Positions 51,747-60,706 of a stretch of DNA of 64,000 nucleotides are shown piece by piece; position 1 is the first letter of the stretch; each line of letters starts with the position of its first letter. Source of the DNA: Bremerella sp. P1 (GTDB lineage Bacteria; Planctomycetota; Planctomycetia; Pirellulales; Pirellulaceae); contig NZ_CP118164.1 of the NCBI RefSeq assembly GCF_028748185.1, positions 6,287,814 to 6,351,813 of the forward strand, given 5' to 3'. A program made the translations under genes and the position numbers. The notes beneath the pieces were generated by a model. It was not told the DNA's origin. It saw only the letters and a list, made by a program, of their open reading frames with translations, and did not search any database.

Positions 51747-53060
51747 ATGCGTTTAGTGATTACCGCTCTATTTGCCTTGACGATGGTCGCCGGGCTTTGC
51801 GCTCGCGTGGCGAGCGCCGCCGACCAACCGAATGTGGTCATTTTGCTTTCCGATGACCAGCGCTGGGACGACTATTCGTTCCTGGGGCACGATGCGATCA
51901 AGACTCCGAATATCGACAAGTTGGCGAGCCAGTCGCTCGTCTACGAACGTGGTTACGTGCCGGCCTCGCTGTGTCGTCCCTCGTTGGCCAGTCTGATCAC
52001 GGGGCTTTACCCTCATCAGAACGGCATCACGGGTAACGATCCGGCAGAGAACAAGCGGACTCCGGCAGGGCGGGCCGTTTTGGTCGATCGCTTCCAAAAG
52101 AATCCTCGCCTGGCCGCTATTCTCGGTCAGCACGGGTACATCAGTTTCCAGTCCGGCAAGTGGTGGGAAGGTAACTTCTCCAGCGGCGGTTTCACCGAAG
52201 GGATGTCTCACGGAGACGTTACCAAGGGGGGACGCCACGGCGACGTTGGACTTCAGATTGGTCGTAAGACGATGAAGCCGGTCACCGATTTCATCGATAA
52301 GGCTGTCGCCGAAGATAAGCCGTTCTTCCTGTGGTACGCCCCGATGATGCCTCACCTGCCGCACGATCCACCGAAGCGGATCCTCGACAAGTACACGCAG
52401 GAAGGTCGCCCGCTTGAGATCGCCAAGTACTTCGCCATGTGCGATTGGTGGGACGAAACTTGCGGCCAGGTGCTTGACCACCTCGACAAGAAGAACATTG
52501 CTGATAACACGGTGGTGATCTACTTGTGCGACAACGGTTGGATTCAAGAGGCCGAGAAGGGTGGCGGTGCCGTTGGTGGTCCACGCGGCAAGCGTTCCGT
52601 CTATGACGGCGGCACGCGAACTCCGATTATGATCCGATATCCAGGCCATGTGAAACCTGCTCGTAACAAGACCGATCTGGCCAGCAGCATCGACGTTGTG
52701 CCGACCATTCTGGATGCCGTCGGTGTCGAAACCGATTTCAACTTCCCGGGCATCAGCCTCTTGGATCACGCCAAGGCCGCTGAGCGAAAAGCGATCTACG
52801 GCGAGATCTTCGCCCACGACATTCCCGACTACCGCAAGCCGGAGCTGGGGTTACATTACCGCTGGATTATCGATGGCGACTACAAGCTGATCGTCCCCAG
52901 CGGCATGGAAGAGGGGGAATACGGACCCGAGGAAGTGGCATTGTTCAATGTCACCAAGGATCCGGAAGAGGAGCAAAACTTGATCGCCGATCATCCCGAG
53001 ATCGCGGCTAAGCTCCGTAAGAAGCTCGATGCCTGGTGGAACCCAACGCTGAAACCATAA
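51747..53060 (+). CDS. Secreted sulfatase with CRPSL motif
   Basis: A 437-aa sulfatase, signal peptide 1-24. The metal site is LLSDDQRWDDYSFLGHD. The formylglycine motif reads SLCRPSLASLITG, so the Arg of the usual C-x-P-S-R is Leu. Later motifs (SGKWWEGNF, YLCDNGW) are present. It may still be modified and active, but the Leu is noteworthy. It probably shares a transcript with the upstream sulfatase, ending at the hairpin after it. Confidence 0.85.
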   Translation: MRLVITALFALTMVAGLCARVASAADQPNVVILLSDDQRWDDYSFLGHDAIKTPNIDKLASQSLVYERGYVPASLCRPSLASLITGLYPHQNGITGNDPAENKRTPAGRAVLVDRFQKNPRLAAILGQHGYISFQSGKWWEGNFSSGGFTEGMSHGDVTKGGRHGDVGLQIGRKTMKPVTDFIDKAVAEDKPFFLWYAPMMPHLPHDPPKRILDKYTQEGRPLEIAKYFAMCDWWDETCGQVLDHLDKKNIADNTVVIYLCDNGWIQEAEKGGGAVGGPRGKRSVYDGGTRTPIMIRYPGHVKPARNKTDLASSIDVVPTILDAVGVETDFNFPGISLLDHAKAAERKAIYGEIFAHDIPDYRKPELGLHYRWIIDGDYKLIVPSGMEEGEYGPEEVALFNVTKDPEEEQNLIADHPEIAAKLRKKLDAWWNPTLKP

Positions 53061-53071
53061 GCCCACTTGGA

Positions 53072-53115
53072 TGCGCCAAGATGCAGTTTCCAACCGCTGC
53101 ATCTTGCGCATTCTC
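53072..53115 (+). terminator. Hairpin after the sulfatase pair
   Basis: TGCGCCAAGATGCAG (53072-53086) with CTGCATCTTGCGCA (53097-53110), one bulge, then TTCTCTCTC. A fair terminator with a weak T-run. Confidence 0.55.
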
Positions 53116-53311
53116 TCTCTCGTCCAACCAAGCATGAAGCCTGGGTAAAGTTCTGGACGAAATTGGGCGATAGGCTGAAACGCGCGATGCATTTCGGCAC
53201 TCGATTGGCAATGATTAGTGCGGGCAAGCAGCAGGAAGGCGGTATCGGAACGGGCAGTTACAACGGAATCTTTTTGCGCACATTTTCTAGATCCGCGCGG
53301 ATCGAGATACC

Positions 53312-54001
53312 ATGCAATATCGCTGCCCTCTGTGTCAGACCAATGGAGTCGTTCCTGATAAAGCTCGCGGGCATGAAGTTTTATGCCTGAAGTGTCGCGA
53401 GCACTTCTTCATCCCTGACCAATCGTTGGAAGATCGCATCAAGCTGGGCCTCTTCACTGCCGCTCGAAAGAATGACGGTGAAGTAGTCATCGCGTTTGCG
53501 GAGAGTGGGGCCGACCTCGATATCCAGGAAGAGGAAACCGGGCACACACCGCTTCATATCGCCTCGTACTACGGCAAGCTGTACGCAGGCCGCGAACTGA
53601 TTCAGCATGGTGCGTCGCTCGAGATCCGCGCCTCGAAAACCGTTCAAACACCGCTCTTCTATGCCGCTCGAGAGAACAACCCCAAGATCGTTCGCTGGCT
53701 ACTTGAGAAAGGTGCCGAGCCCAACTGCCAAGATCCCGACGGCACGACACCGCTGCACTGGGCGGCCCGCAAAGGCTACCTGGAAGTGGCAAAGGCTCTC
53801 GTCGCAGGCGGGGCCAACCATCGCGCCGAAACCCATAATGGACTCAGGCCGCTTCAATTCGCCGTATCGTATCACCAGCCAGAGCTGCGGGACTTTCTGG
53901 TCTCGGTCGAACGCGCATCGAAGTTCATGCAAAATCAGCGAAGTAAGACCAACTCCAAGACCGGCACGCTTAATAAGTTCTTGTTTGGATTCGGCGATTA
54001 A
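53312..54001 (+). CDS. Zinc-ribbon plus ankyrin-repeat protein
   Basis: A 229-aa protein. Residues 4-32 hold CPLC and CLKC, a complete four-Cys ribbon. Residues 45-200 are about four ankyrin repeats (TGHTPLHIASYYGKL, DGTTPLHWAARKGYLEVAKAL). A basic tail follows. Probably a cytoplasmic protein-interaction module. It converges with the metal permease gene. Confidence 0.85.
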   Translation: MQYRCPLCQTNGVVPDKARGHEVLCLKCREHFFIPDQSLEDRIKLGLFTAARKNDGEVVIAFAESGADLDIQEEETGHTPLHIASYYGKLYAGRELIQHGASLEIRASKTVQTPLFYAARENNPKIVRWLLEKGAEPNCQDPDGTTPLHWAARKGYLEVAKALVAGGANHRAETHNGLRPLQFAVSYHQPELRDFLVSVERASKFMQNQRSKTNSKTGTLNKFLFGFGD

Positions 54002-54014
54002 CTCGTCGAACGGA

Positions 54015-55553
54015 TTAGTTCTGAGCTTGCGACGTATCTAACAGCCGGACGGTGATGGAGTCGGCCTGGTGGTGATCGAGATCCAGTTGCCGTTGGCCAT
54101 CGTTTACTTGGAACGTCCACGTCTGCTCGTTGTCGGTTCGTGGACCAGTGATCAATCGATCGCCCGCCGTCAGGTCGAAACTACCTTCCGGCTCCACATG
54201 CATAACCTCCGCCACATGCCCTTCGCGCAGGAGACTCGCAGGCACTTCGTGTCCGGGCACAAGGTGCAGAAAGTCTTCCGGGATCTCCTGACCGTGCGGG
54301 TCGGTGATCGGGTGGCCGAGTCGATCGTCCAGGTAGTCGACGGCAGCTTCGTCGTTGACGTGCTCCAGCAGATGAGCACGGTCGTGGATTTCTTCCTCCG
54401 GCATGCCCAGGCGTGCCAGATAGGCTTCCCAGATCCGGTGGGCACGCATCAAGCGTCGGGCTTCCAACTCGCCTGCCTCGGTGAGCTGATACGCATCGTT
54501 TTCCATGGGCTGAATGAGCCCGCGGGTCACCATGCCATCGAGTGTTCGACGCAGACGCTGGCCATCGGTCGGCACGTTCGCGATGATCGTCGCAAGCGAT
54601 GTCTCCAAGCCTTCGTTACGACGCATACAACCGAGGATGTCTTCCGCCAATGTATGAGGGATCGCGGCCCGCTTGCGTATCCAAGTAGAAAGCAGCCCGA
54701 AGCGCGGCGAGAACACCAAGACCACCATGAACTGAAATGTACTGAACAGCACGATCGGTGGACTCGTCGCGACATTCAACCATACCGAAAGGTAAACGCC
54801 ACACACGACGCTCGAAATACCAAACAGGGCCGAGAGGGCCATCATATGGCTCAATCGATTGGTCAGCAGATAGGCGGTCGCGGCCGGGGTAATCAAAAGA
54901 CCTACCACGAGAATCACGCCCACAATCTGCACCGCACTGACCACCACCAGCGACGTACACGTAGTCATCAGCATGTGGATCAACAGCACCGGCAGGCCGA
55001 TCGAAGCGGCCATGATCGGGTCGAACGAAGTGAGCAGTAACTGGCGATACCAAAGGATGGTTACGAACAACACAACAGCCGTAACACCGGCCATCATCCA
55101 CAAACGTTCGGCATCGACTGCCAGGACGTCTCCCATCACGAAATGAAAGAGGTCCAAATGAATGTAATGCGAAAACATGCTCGCCAGCGCACCACCCAAC
55201 GCGAAGATGCCGGTGTACATGATTCCGATCGCCGTATCTTCTTTGATTCGCGACACGCGCGAGACAAAGCTCACCAACAGGACGGTCGTGAAGCCTGCGA
55301 TCAGCGCGCCCAGAATCATCCCGGCGAAGTGGGCCTCGTGACCATAGACGACTTTCATCAAAAGGTAACCACCGGTCACACCAGCCAGCATCGAGTGCGA
55401 AATGGCATCGCCCAGAAAGGCCATGCGCCGCAAGATGATCAAGCAACCCACCACGCCAGCGGAGATGGCCACCAGGCAGCCCGCAACCACGGCTCGCAGC
55501 AGGTAGCTGTTGCCTTGGAACGGTTCGACGAACAGGGTATAGAAAGCGTCCAT
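54015..55553 (-). CDS. Zn/Mn ABC permease fused to a DtxR-like domain
   Basis: A 512-aa protein. Residues 1-285 are an ABC-3-type permease with eight or nine helices (GDAISHSMLAGVTGGYLL). Residues 300-370 form a winged helix, residues 370-430 match the DtxR/MntR metal-binding and dimerisation part (RRLMRAHRIWEAYLARLGM, HDRAHLLEHV), and residues 440-512 an SH3-like end. So the transporter carries the metal sensor of its own regulator family. The start shares its base with the ATPase stop. Confidence 0.85.
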   Translation of the reverse strand: MDAFYTLFVEPFQGNSYLLRAVVAGCLVAISAGVVGCLIILRRMAFLGDAISHSMLAGVTGGYLLMKVVYGHEAHFAGMILGALIAGFTTVLLVSFVSRVSRIKEDTAIGIMYTGIFALGGALASMFSHYIHLDLFHFVMGDVLAVDAERLWMMAGVTAVVLFVTILWYRQLLLTSFDPIMAASIGLPVLLIHMLMTTCTSLVVVSAVQIVGVILVVGLLITPAATAYLLTNRLSHMMALSALFGISSVVCGVYLSVWLNVATSPPIVLFSTFQFMVVLVFSPRFGLLSTWIRKRAAIPHTLAEDILGCMRRNEGLETSLATIIANVPTDGQRLRRTLDGMVTRGLIQPMENDAYQLTEAGELEARRLMRAHRIWEAYLARLGMPEEEIHDRAHLLEHVNDEAAVDYLDDRLGHPITDPHGQEIPEDFLHLVPGHEVPASLLREGHVAEVMHVEPEGSFDLTAGDRLITGPRTDNEQTWTFQVNDGQRQLDLDHHQADSITVRLLDTSQAQN

Positions 55554-56353
55554 TACTTCGCTTTCTCCTCGATCACCCGCCGCAGGTGCTCAAACGCTCG
55601 CACGTTGCCGTCGTACACCTCGCTCAACAGTTCCGGCTGCAAGATTTGTAGCGGCGTACCGAAGGCAAACAGGCGTTGTTTCAACAGGATCAAAGCGTCG
55701 AAGAACTCCGCCGCAGTGGCCAGGTCGTGATGCACGACGACCAGTGTTCGACCTGACTTCTTGGCGTTCTCCAGCACACTCAAGATTGCACGTTCCGTTG
55801 CTGCATCGACGCCTGCGAAGGGCTCGTCCAGCAGCACGACCTGGGCTCCTTGCGCAAGTGCACGGGCCATGAAGACGCGTTGCTGTTGTCCGCCGGAAAG
55901 CGCTCCGATCTGGCGTTTGCGGAGGTCGGCCATGCGAACGATCGACAGGGCTTCCTCAACGATCTCCCAGTCGGCCTTCGAGGGTCCCCATTGCCACCAG
56001 GGGATATTACCGTAGCGGCCCATCATAGCGACTTCCTCCACCGTCACGGGGAAGTCCCAGTCGACGCTGCCACGCTGGGGCACGTAGGCGACCAGTTTGC
56101 GGGTACGTTCGACCGGCGTACCGAAGATGCGTACATCACCCACATCGGGACGTAAGAAACCGAGGATCGCTTTGATCAAGGTCGACTTGCCTGAGCCGTT
56201 CGGACCGATGATGCCGACCAGTTGGCCTTGAGGAATCGCGAACGAGACGTCCAGCAGTGCCGGAACGGCGCCGTAGCTGACCGTTAAATGTTCGACTTCG
56301 ATCGCCGGTACGCTGGGATCGTTCGATTCCGGGGAAGGTTCTGCCGTGATCAT
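55553..56353 (-). CDS. Zn/Mn ABC transporter ATPase
   Basis: A 266-aa nucleotide-binding subunit. Walker A GPNGSGKST, Q-loop YVPQRGSVDW, signature [15 protein letters not shown], Walker B VVLLDEPFAGVD, H-loop VVHHDLATA. QRGSVDWDFPVTVEEVAMMGRYG is typical of the Mn/Zn (MntB/ZnuC) branch. It begins in a 4-bp overlap with the 56350 gene. Confidence 0.92.
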   Translation of the reverse strand: MITAEPSPESNDPSVPAIEVEHLTVSYGAVPALLDVSFAIPQGQLVGIIGPNGSGKSTLIKAILGFLRPDVGDVRIFGTPVERTRKLVAYVPQRGSVDWDFPVTVEEVAMMGRYGNIPWWQWGPSKADWEIVEEALSIVRMADLRKRQIGALSGGQQQRVFMARALAQGAQVVLLDEPFAGVDAATERAILSVLENAKKSGRTLVVVHHDLATAAEFFDALILLKQRLFAFGTPLQILQPELLSEVYDGNVRAFEHLRRVIEEKAK

Positions 56354-56856
56354 TCTTCCTCCTGAGGCGAGGAAGGATCGCCTTTCACTTGAAACGGAAC
56401 GCGGCCGACTAACTTCGTTTCGGTCCCTTCCGCCCAGATGGTTTGCGAGTGGATCGGCTGCCGACCGTTACCCTCGTACAACTCGACGTGAATAGCCTTG
56501 GGAGTGATATCGGACGAATTCGCTGGCGTCATTTCAACGAGGAACTCGCTTTCGCCTTCACGAAGCTCAAGCTCCAAGGTCTTATCGACCGGCTGACCTG
56601 CAGGAATGGGCTCGTCGATCGAAATTACATTTTCACCCAGCAGAGACACTTTCAGCGAAGAGGCCTTCGAGACATCTTCAGCGAACGGATCGATTCCGGC
56701 GGCAAATGTGGCCACGATACGCAGGCGATAACTGCTGAGGACCTCGCTCGTCTCCGTGGGGATCGAAGGCAGCTGATTCTCAGCGAGGGTCTGCTGATAG
56801 AGCCAGGTCAGACCCAGGACAATCGAGGCACTCAGGATGGCAACAACGATGCGCAT
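56350..56856 (-). CDS. Single-helix protein of the metal operon
   Basis: A 168-aa protein with one N-terminal helix (residues 4-22) and a periplasmic beta domain. The family is unknown. Its location between binding protein and ATPase, with overlapping stop/start, places it in the transport operon. It may assist the binding protein or sense metal outside. Confidence 0.55.
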   Translation of the reverse strand: MRIVVAILSASIVLGLTWLYQQTLAENQLPSIPTETSEVLSSYRLRIVATFAAGIDPFAEDVSKASSLKVSLLGENVISIDEPIPAGQPVDKTLELELREGESEFLVEMTPANSSDITPKAIHVELYEGNGRQPIHSQTIWAEGTETKLVGRVPFQVKGDPSSPQEEE

Positions 56857-56875
56857 AGGTAGGAAGTTTGCTGAA

Positions 56876-57778
56876 CTATTTCAACGACTGAACGATCGTG
56901 AGGACATTCTCTCGCATCATGCCGATGTATGTTTCTCCGGCGGTGTCCGGGGCTCCCATCGAGTCGGAATAAAGTTCGCCGCCGATTTTCACGCCCGCCT
57001 CGCGGGCAATCTCTCGAACCATTGTAGGGTTAACCGACGTTTCGACAAAAATGGCTTTCACGTGATGCTCGCGAATCGAGTCGATCGTTTCCTGACGCCG
57101 TTGGGGACTGATCCCGGCACCGATTTCCTTTCCCGTCGACCAACCGACCGGCGTAGCGGACTTCATTCCATAGGCATGGCAGAAGTAATTGAACGCGTCG
57201 TGGCTGGTCACCAGAACACGCTGCTCGACCGGAATGTTGTTAACTTCGCGCACGATCCAGCTGTGCAGCGTTCTAAGTTGATCCAGGTAAAGGGCCGCGC
57301 GACTGCGATATTCGTCGGCGTGGTCTGGGTCAAGTTTGACCACTGCATCGCGAATGTTGCGAACGTAAATGGCCGCGTTGGTGCACGAGAACCATGCGTG
57401 AGGATCGTGCATTCCCTCGTCGACACCTGGGACTTGCAGCGGCTGACAACCCTCCACGCACGTCACAATCGGGCGGCCTGTCTGGGTGGCAAGCTTCCGC
57501 ATCCAGTCGTTGCCTTCGAGATGCCAGCCGTTTTCCAGGCATAAATCGGCGCCCGACACCAGTTGGGCATCGCCAGGCTTTTTCTCATACAGGTGAGGAT
57601 CCTGGCCGGCTGCCAACACGCTTTTGACTTCCATCCGATCGCCGACCACCTGCCGAGCAAAGTCGGCCACTTGGGTCGTCGAGCAGACGATCACCGGCCG
57701 CGTTTCCTCTGCGGAAAGCGTTAGTGGAAGCAGTAGCGTCACAATCAGGGCCGAAGCCAGTCGACAGGCGTGCGTCAT
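56876..57778 (-). CDS. Zn/Mn-binding protein of ABC transporter (ZnuA/MntA-like)
   Basis: A 300-aa periplasmic binding protein. Start set at the ATG 57778; a TTG at 57790 would spoil the signal peptide (MTHACRLASALIVTLLLPL). Ligand regions: GQDPHLYEKKPGDAQ, GMHDPHAWFSC (His pair), SHDAFNYFCHAYG, and a late Asp in ELYSDSMG. First gene of the operon, controlled from the palindrome just upstream. Confidence 0.88.
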   Translation of the reverse strand: MTHACRLASALIVTLLLPLTLSAEETRPVIVCSTTQVADFARQVVGDRMEVKSVLAAGQDPHLYEKKPGDAQLVSGADLCLENGWHLEGNDWMRKLATQTGRPIVTCVEGCQPLQVPGVDEGMHDPHAWFSCTNAAIYVRNIRDAVVKLDPDHADEYRSRAALYLDQLRTLHSWIVREVNNIPVEQRVLVTSHDAFNYFCHAYGMKSATPVGWSTGKEIGAGISPQRRQETIDSIREHHVKAIFVETSVNPTMVREIAREAGVKIGGELYSDSMGAPDTAGETYIGMMRENVLTIVQSLK

Positions 57779-57798
57779 TTGTATAACCAAAGCAGCAG

Positions 57799-57814
57799 TT
57801 TTGAGTACTCAAAA
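57799..57814. promoter_or_regulatory. Perfect 16-bp palindrome, metal-operon operator
   Basis: TTTTGAGTACTCAAAA, 20 bases before the binding-protein start and directly after the -10 box, the place for a DtxR/MntR-type repressor. Confidence 0.65.
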
Positions 57815-57815
57815 T

Positions 57816-57844
57816 ATCATAATTGGGGTCCAGACGAAAAACAA
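57816..57844 (-). promoter_or_regulatory. Promoter of the metal ABC operon
   Basis: Minus strand TTGTTT (57844-57839), exactly 17 bp, TATGAT (57821-57816). Transcription should start inside the palindrome. Confidence 0.65.
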
Positions 57845-57980
57845 GGGCTGTTCAGTTCGCCGTAACTGGTCAGAAACTTGACTTTTGGTAGATAACCCTC
57901 GAAACTTCGCGCGGTCCGATCGGTTTCATTGATTACCAAGCTATTGCAATTGCTAACCTTCTCCCAGGAAGAGATCTGTT

Positions 57981-59453
57981 ATGAAATCTTCGTTCTTCGC
58001 GCTATTCTTGCTCGCCTTTCTTCTCACCGGTGTCTTCGCAAGTACGGCCGCGGCCACCGAAGCGTCGCCTGAAGATTGGGCCAACTGGCGAGGCCCTGAC
58101 TACAACGGCACCTCACCCAGTGCCAAGCCTCCGGTGAAATGGAGCGAGGAAGAGAACATCCGCTGGAAGGTTCCGATCTCGGGGAAGGGGAGTTCCTCGC
58201 CAATTATCTGGGGAGACAAACTCTTCGTGCTGACGGCGGTGCCGGTGGAAACAGAGGAAGCCGAGACGGAGAGCGACGAGGGAGAAGCAGCCGAGCCGGA
58301 AGCCCCGCAGCCACGTGAAGAGTCGGCCGATCGTCCTCGCCGTGGTCCTGGCAACTTCCCGGGAGGGCCTCGTGGTCCCGGCGGTCGTGGCCCTGGTGGC
58401 CCGCGAGGGCGTGGCGGATTCGGTCGCGGTGCGGCCCCGACCACGCCGATGGACTTCACCGTCGTCTGCCTTGATAAGTCGACCGGCGAGAAGATCTGGT
58501 CGACGGTCGCCATCCAAGCGGTTCCCCACGAATCGGGTCACAATACGAACACGTTCGCTTCTTCTTCCGCCGTGACCAATGGCGAGATCCTGGTCGCCTT
58601 TTTCGGTTCGCGCGGTATTTACTGCCTTTCGATGGACGGAAAACTACTCTGGAAACGCGATCTTGGCCAACAGCAGACGCGTAACGCTTTCGGCGAAGGA
58701 AGCACGCCGGCCCTGTATAAGAACACGATCATCATTCCCTGGGACCATGAAGGGGACTCTTTCGTATTAGCCCTGAATGCAACCACCGGCGAAGACCTTT
58801 GGAAAGTCGACCGAGACGAAGCCACTAGTTGGGCCACGCCTGTGGTGACCGAGCACAACGGCACGGCGCAGGTGATTCTCAATGGTTCTACCCGCGTCCG
58901 GAGCTACGACGTCACCTCGGGCAAACTGATCTGGGAATGCGGTGGGCAGGCCACCAACCCAATCGCGACCCCGATCATCTACGACGGCAAAGCGATCTGC
59001 ATGACCGGCTATCGAGGTTACGCGGTCTACGCGATCGACCTGAATGCGAAAGGGGACGTGACGGACAACGAAGACTACATTGCCTGGAGCCGGTCGGACG
59101 TTGGACCGTATATCGCCTCCGCGACGCTCCTGAACGATCGTCTTTACGTGACCAAGTCGCGTGATGGCGTGCTCTACTGTCTCGATGCCAGCACTGGCGA
59201 AACCATTTTCGGCCCAGAACGCCTGCCGGAAGCCTCGACGCTGTATTCCTCGCTAGTCGCAGCCGATGGCAAGGTCTATGTTTCGGACCGAGATGGGACC
59301 ACGGTCGTACTGGAAGATGGCCCGGAATTTAAAGTCCTGGCAGTCAATCAGTTAGCAGAAGGGATCGATGCATCCATCGCTTTGAGTGGGAATCAACTGT
59401 TCCTCCGCAGCGAAGGGCACCTCTACTGCATCCAGCAAGCGGACGGCAAATAA
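57981..59453 (+). CDS. Secreted PQQ-like beta-propeller protein
   Basis: A 490-aa protein, signal peptide 1-25. Repeated propeller blades (YCLSMDGKLLWKRDLG, LALNATTGEDLWKVD, YAIDLNAKGDVTDNEDY). A long insert at residues 90-150 is acidic and then Gly/Pro/Arg rich (GPRGPGGRGPGGPRGRG). Similar to BamB/PQQ-like proteins, but with no enzymatic motif. Unknown ligand. Confidence 0.85.
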   Translation: MKSSFFALFLLAFLLTGVFASTAAATEASPEDWANWRGPDYNGTSPSAKPPVKWSEEENIRWKVPISGKGSSSPIIWGDKLFVLTAVPVETEEAETESDEGEAAEPEAPQPREESADRPRRGPGNFPGGPRGPGGRGPGGPRGRGGFGRGAAPTTPMDFTVVCLDKSTGEKIWSTVAIQAVPHESGHNTNTFASSSAVTNGEILVAFFGSRGIYCLSMDGKLLWKRDLGQQQTRNAFGEGSTPALYKNTIIIPWDHEGDSFVLALNATTGEDLWKVDRDEATSWATPVVTEHNGTAQVILNGSTRVRSYDVTSGKLIWECGGQATNPIATPIIYDGKAICMTGYRGYAVYAIDLNAKGDVTDNEDYIAWSRSDVGPYIASATLLNDRLYVTKSRDGVLYCLDASTGETIFGPERLPEASTLYSSLVAADGKVYVSDRDGTTVVLEDGPEFKVLAVNQLAEGIDASIALSGNQLFLRSEGHLYCIQQADGK

Positions 59454-59568
59454 GAGGGGGGAAATCGCGGCATTTCCTTACCAACGCGAAGAGCGTATTC
59501 ACGAAGTCTTCATATTGCCTTCATCGCTCAGCGACTTCGTTGAGTGAAAATGTGCTGAATTGTTTCTG

Positions 59569-59602
59569 GCGTCCAGGCTTATCTAAGGGGTAAGCCTGAC
59601 GC
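59569..59602 (+). other. 12-bp bulged hairpin between propeller and glycosyltransferase genes
   Basis: GCGTC-c-AGGCTTA pairs with TAAGCCT-GACGC, loop of nine. No adjacent T-run; TTTTTC comes 20 bases later. Possible terminator or mRNA structure. Confidence 0.4.
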
Positions 59603-59644
59603 TGGCAAGCTGAGCATTTTTCACGCTTCGAAAGACTTGCTGAC

Positions 59645-60343
59645 ATGCCGCAAGAGGCAAACTCAGGTCCCAACATTTGGATTGTCGTGCCTGCCTATAA
59701 CGAGGCAGCACGGATTGGACGTACGGTTCAAGGGTTGATCCACCACTTTCGCAATGTGGTCGTCGTCGACGACGGATCTCGAGACGCCACGTTCGACAGC
59801 CTGAAACACCTTCCGGTTTGGGCGCTGCGTCATCCCATCAACCTGGGGCAGGGAGCAGCATTGCAAACGGGCATCGACTTTGCGGTTGGTCACGGCGCGG
59901 ATGTTGTCGTGACCTTCGACGCCGATGGTCAGCACGACGTCCATGACATTCAGCGGCTCGTCGAACCCGTTGTGTCCCAGCGTGCCGAAGTTGCCCTCGG
60001 TTCCCGCTTCCTGGGTAACGATGCGGTCAACATGCCGACCAGTCGCTGGGTGATCCTCAAGCTGGGCGTTCTCTTCACGCGTGTTTGCTCGCGCATCAAC
60101 GTGACCGACACCCACAATGGCCTGCGGGCACTCTCTCGCGCGGCCGCAACAAAGATCCGTATTCGCCAGAACCGCATGGCGCACGCTTCGGAGATTTTGG
60201 ATCAGATCCAGTATCTTGGTCTGAAGTATGAAGAGGTCCCCGTCACGGTGCACTATAGCGATGCGGTCTTAGAAAAAGGCCAGCAGAATTCAGCTGCCGT
60301 CAAAGTAGCGGCTCAATTCCTGCTGGGAAGGATGGTGCGATGA
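59645..60343 (+). CDS. GT2 polyprenyl-phosphate glycosyltransferase
   Basis: A 232-aa glycosyltransferase family 2 enzyme. IVVPAYNEAARIGRTV, VVVDDGSRDAT, VTFDADGQHD (metal DxD-like) and ALGSRFLGND are typical of dolichol-phosphate-mannose synthase relatives. It probably loads a sugar on a lipid carrier at the membrane. Overlaps the DUF2304 gene by four bases. Confidence 0.88.
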   Translation: MPQEANSGPNIWIVVPAYNEAARIGRTVQGLIHHFRNVVVVDDGSRDATFDSLKHLPVWALRHPINLGQGAALQTGIDFAVGHGADVVVTFDADGQHDVHDIQRLVEPVVSQRAEVALGSRFLGNDAVNMPTSRWVILKLGVLFTRVCSRINVTDTHNGLRALSRAAATKIRIRQNRMAHASEILDQIQYLGLKYEEVPVTVHYSDAVLEKGQQNSAAVKVAAQFLLGRMVR

Positions 60344-60705
60344 ACCTGTTTCAATGGGTTGCTTTAACCTTCATTGGCTGTTCGCTTCTGGTGGAAGTCG
60401 TTCGAGCCATTCGTCAGAAACGAACGAGCTGGGCGAAGTCGTTCCGCATTTCCATTTGGTTAGCCGCCGCGATCAGTGTGTTGAACCCAGGCCTTGTCAC
60501 GCGTATGGCTCACTCGATCGGCATCGGTCGTGGAGCGGATGTTCTCATTTACGTGGTGACGTTGACCTTCATTGCCACCACCTTTTACTTCTATTCGCGC
60601 TACCTCCGACTTCAGCGTCAGATCACCGACCTGACACGGTACCTGGCCATTCATGAAGCAAAGCACCCCGAGACATCGTCGGCCGATGTGATCACTGAGA
60701 GTTGA
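60340..60705 (+). CDS. DUF2304 membrane protein
   Basis: A 121-aa protein with three membrane helices, the last followed by a basic coiled tail (YLRLQRQITDLTRYLAIHE). DUF2304 proteins usually follow GT2 genes and may help flip or anchor the lipid-linked sugar. The start is coupled to the GT2 stop (ATGA). Confidence 0.8.
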   Translation: MNLFQWVALTFIGCSLLVEVVRAIRQKRTSWAKSFRISIWLAAAISVLNPGLVTRMAHSIGIGRGADVLIYVVTLTFIATTFYFYSRYLRLQRQITDLTRYLAIHEAKHPETSSADVITES

Positions 60706-60706
60706 A

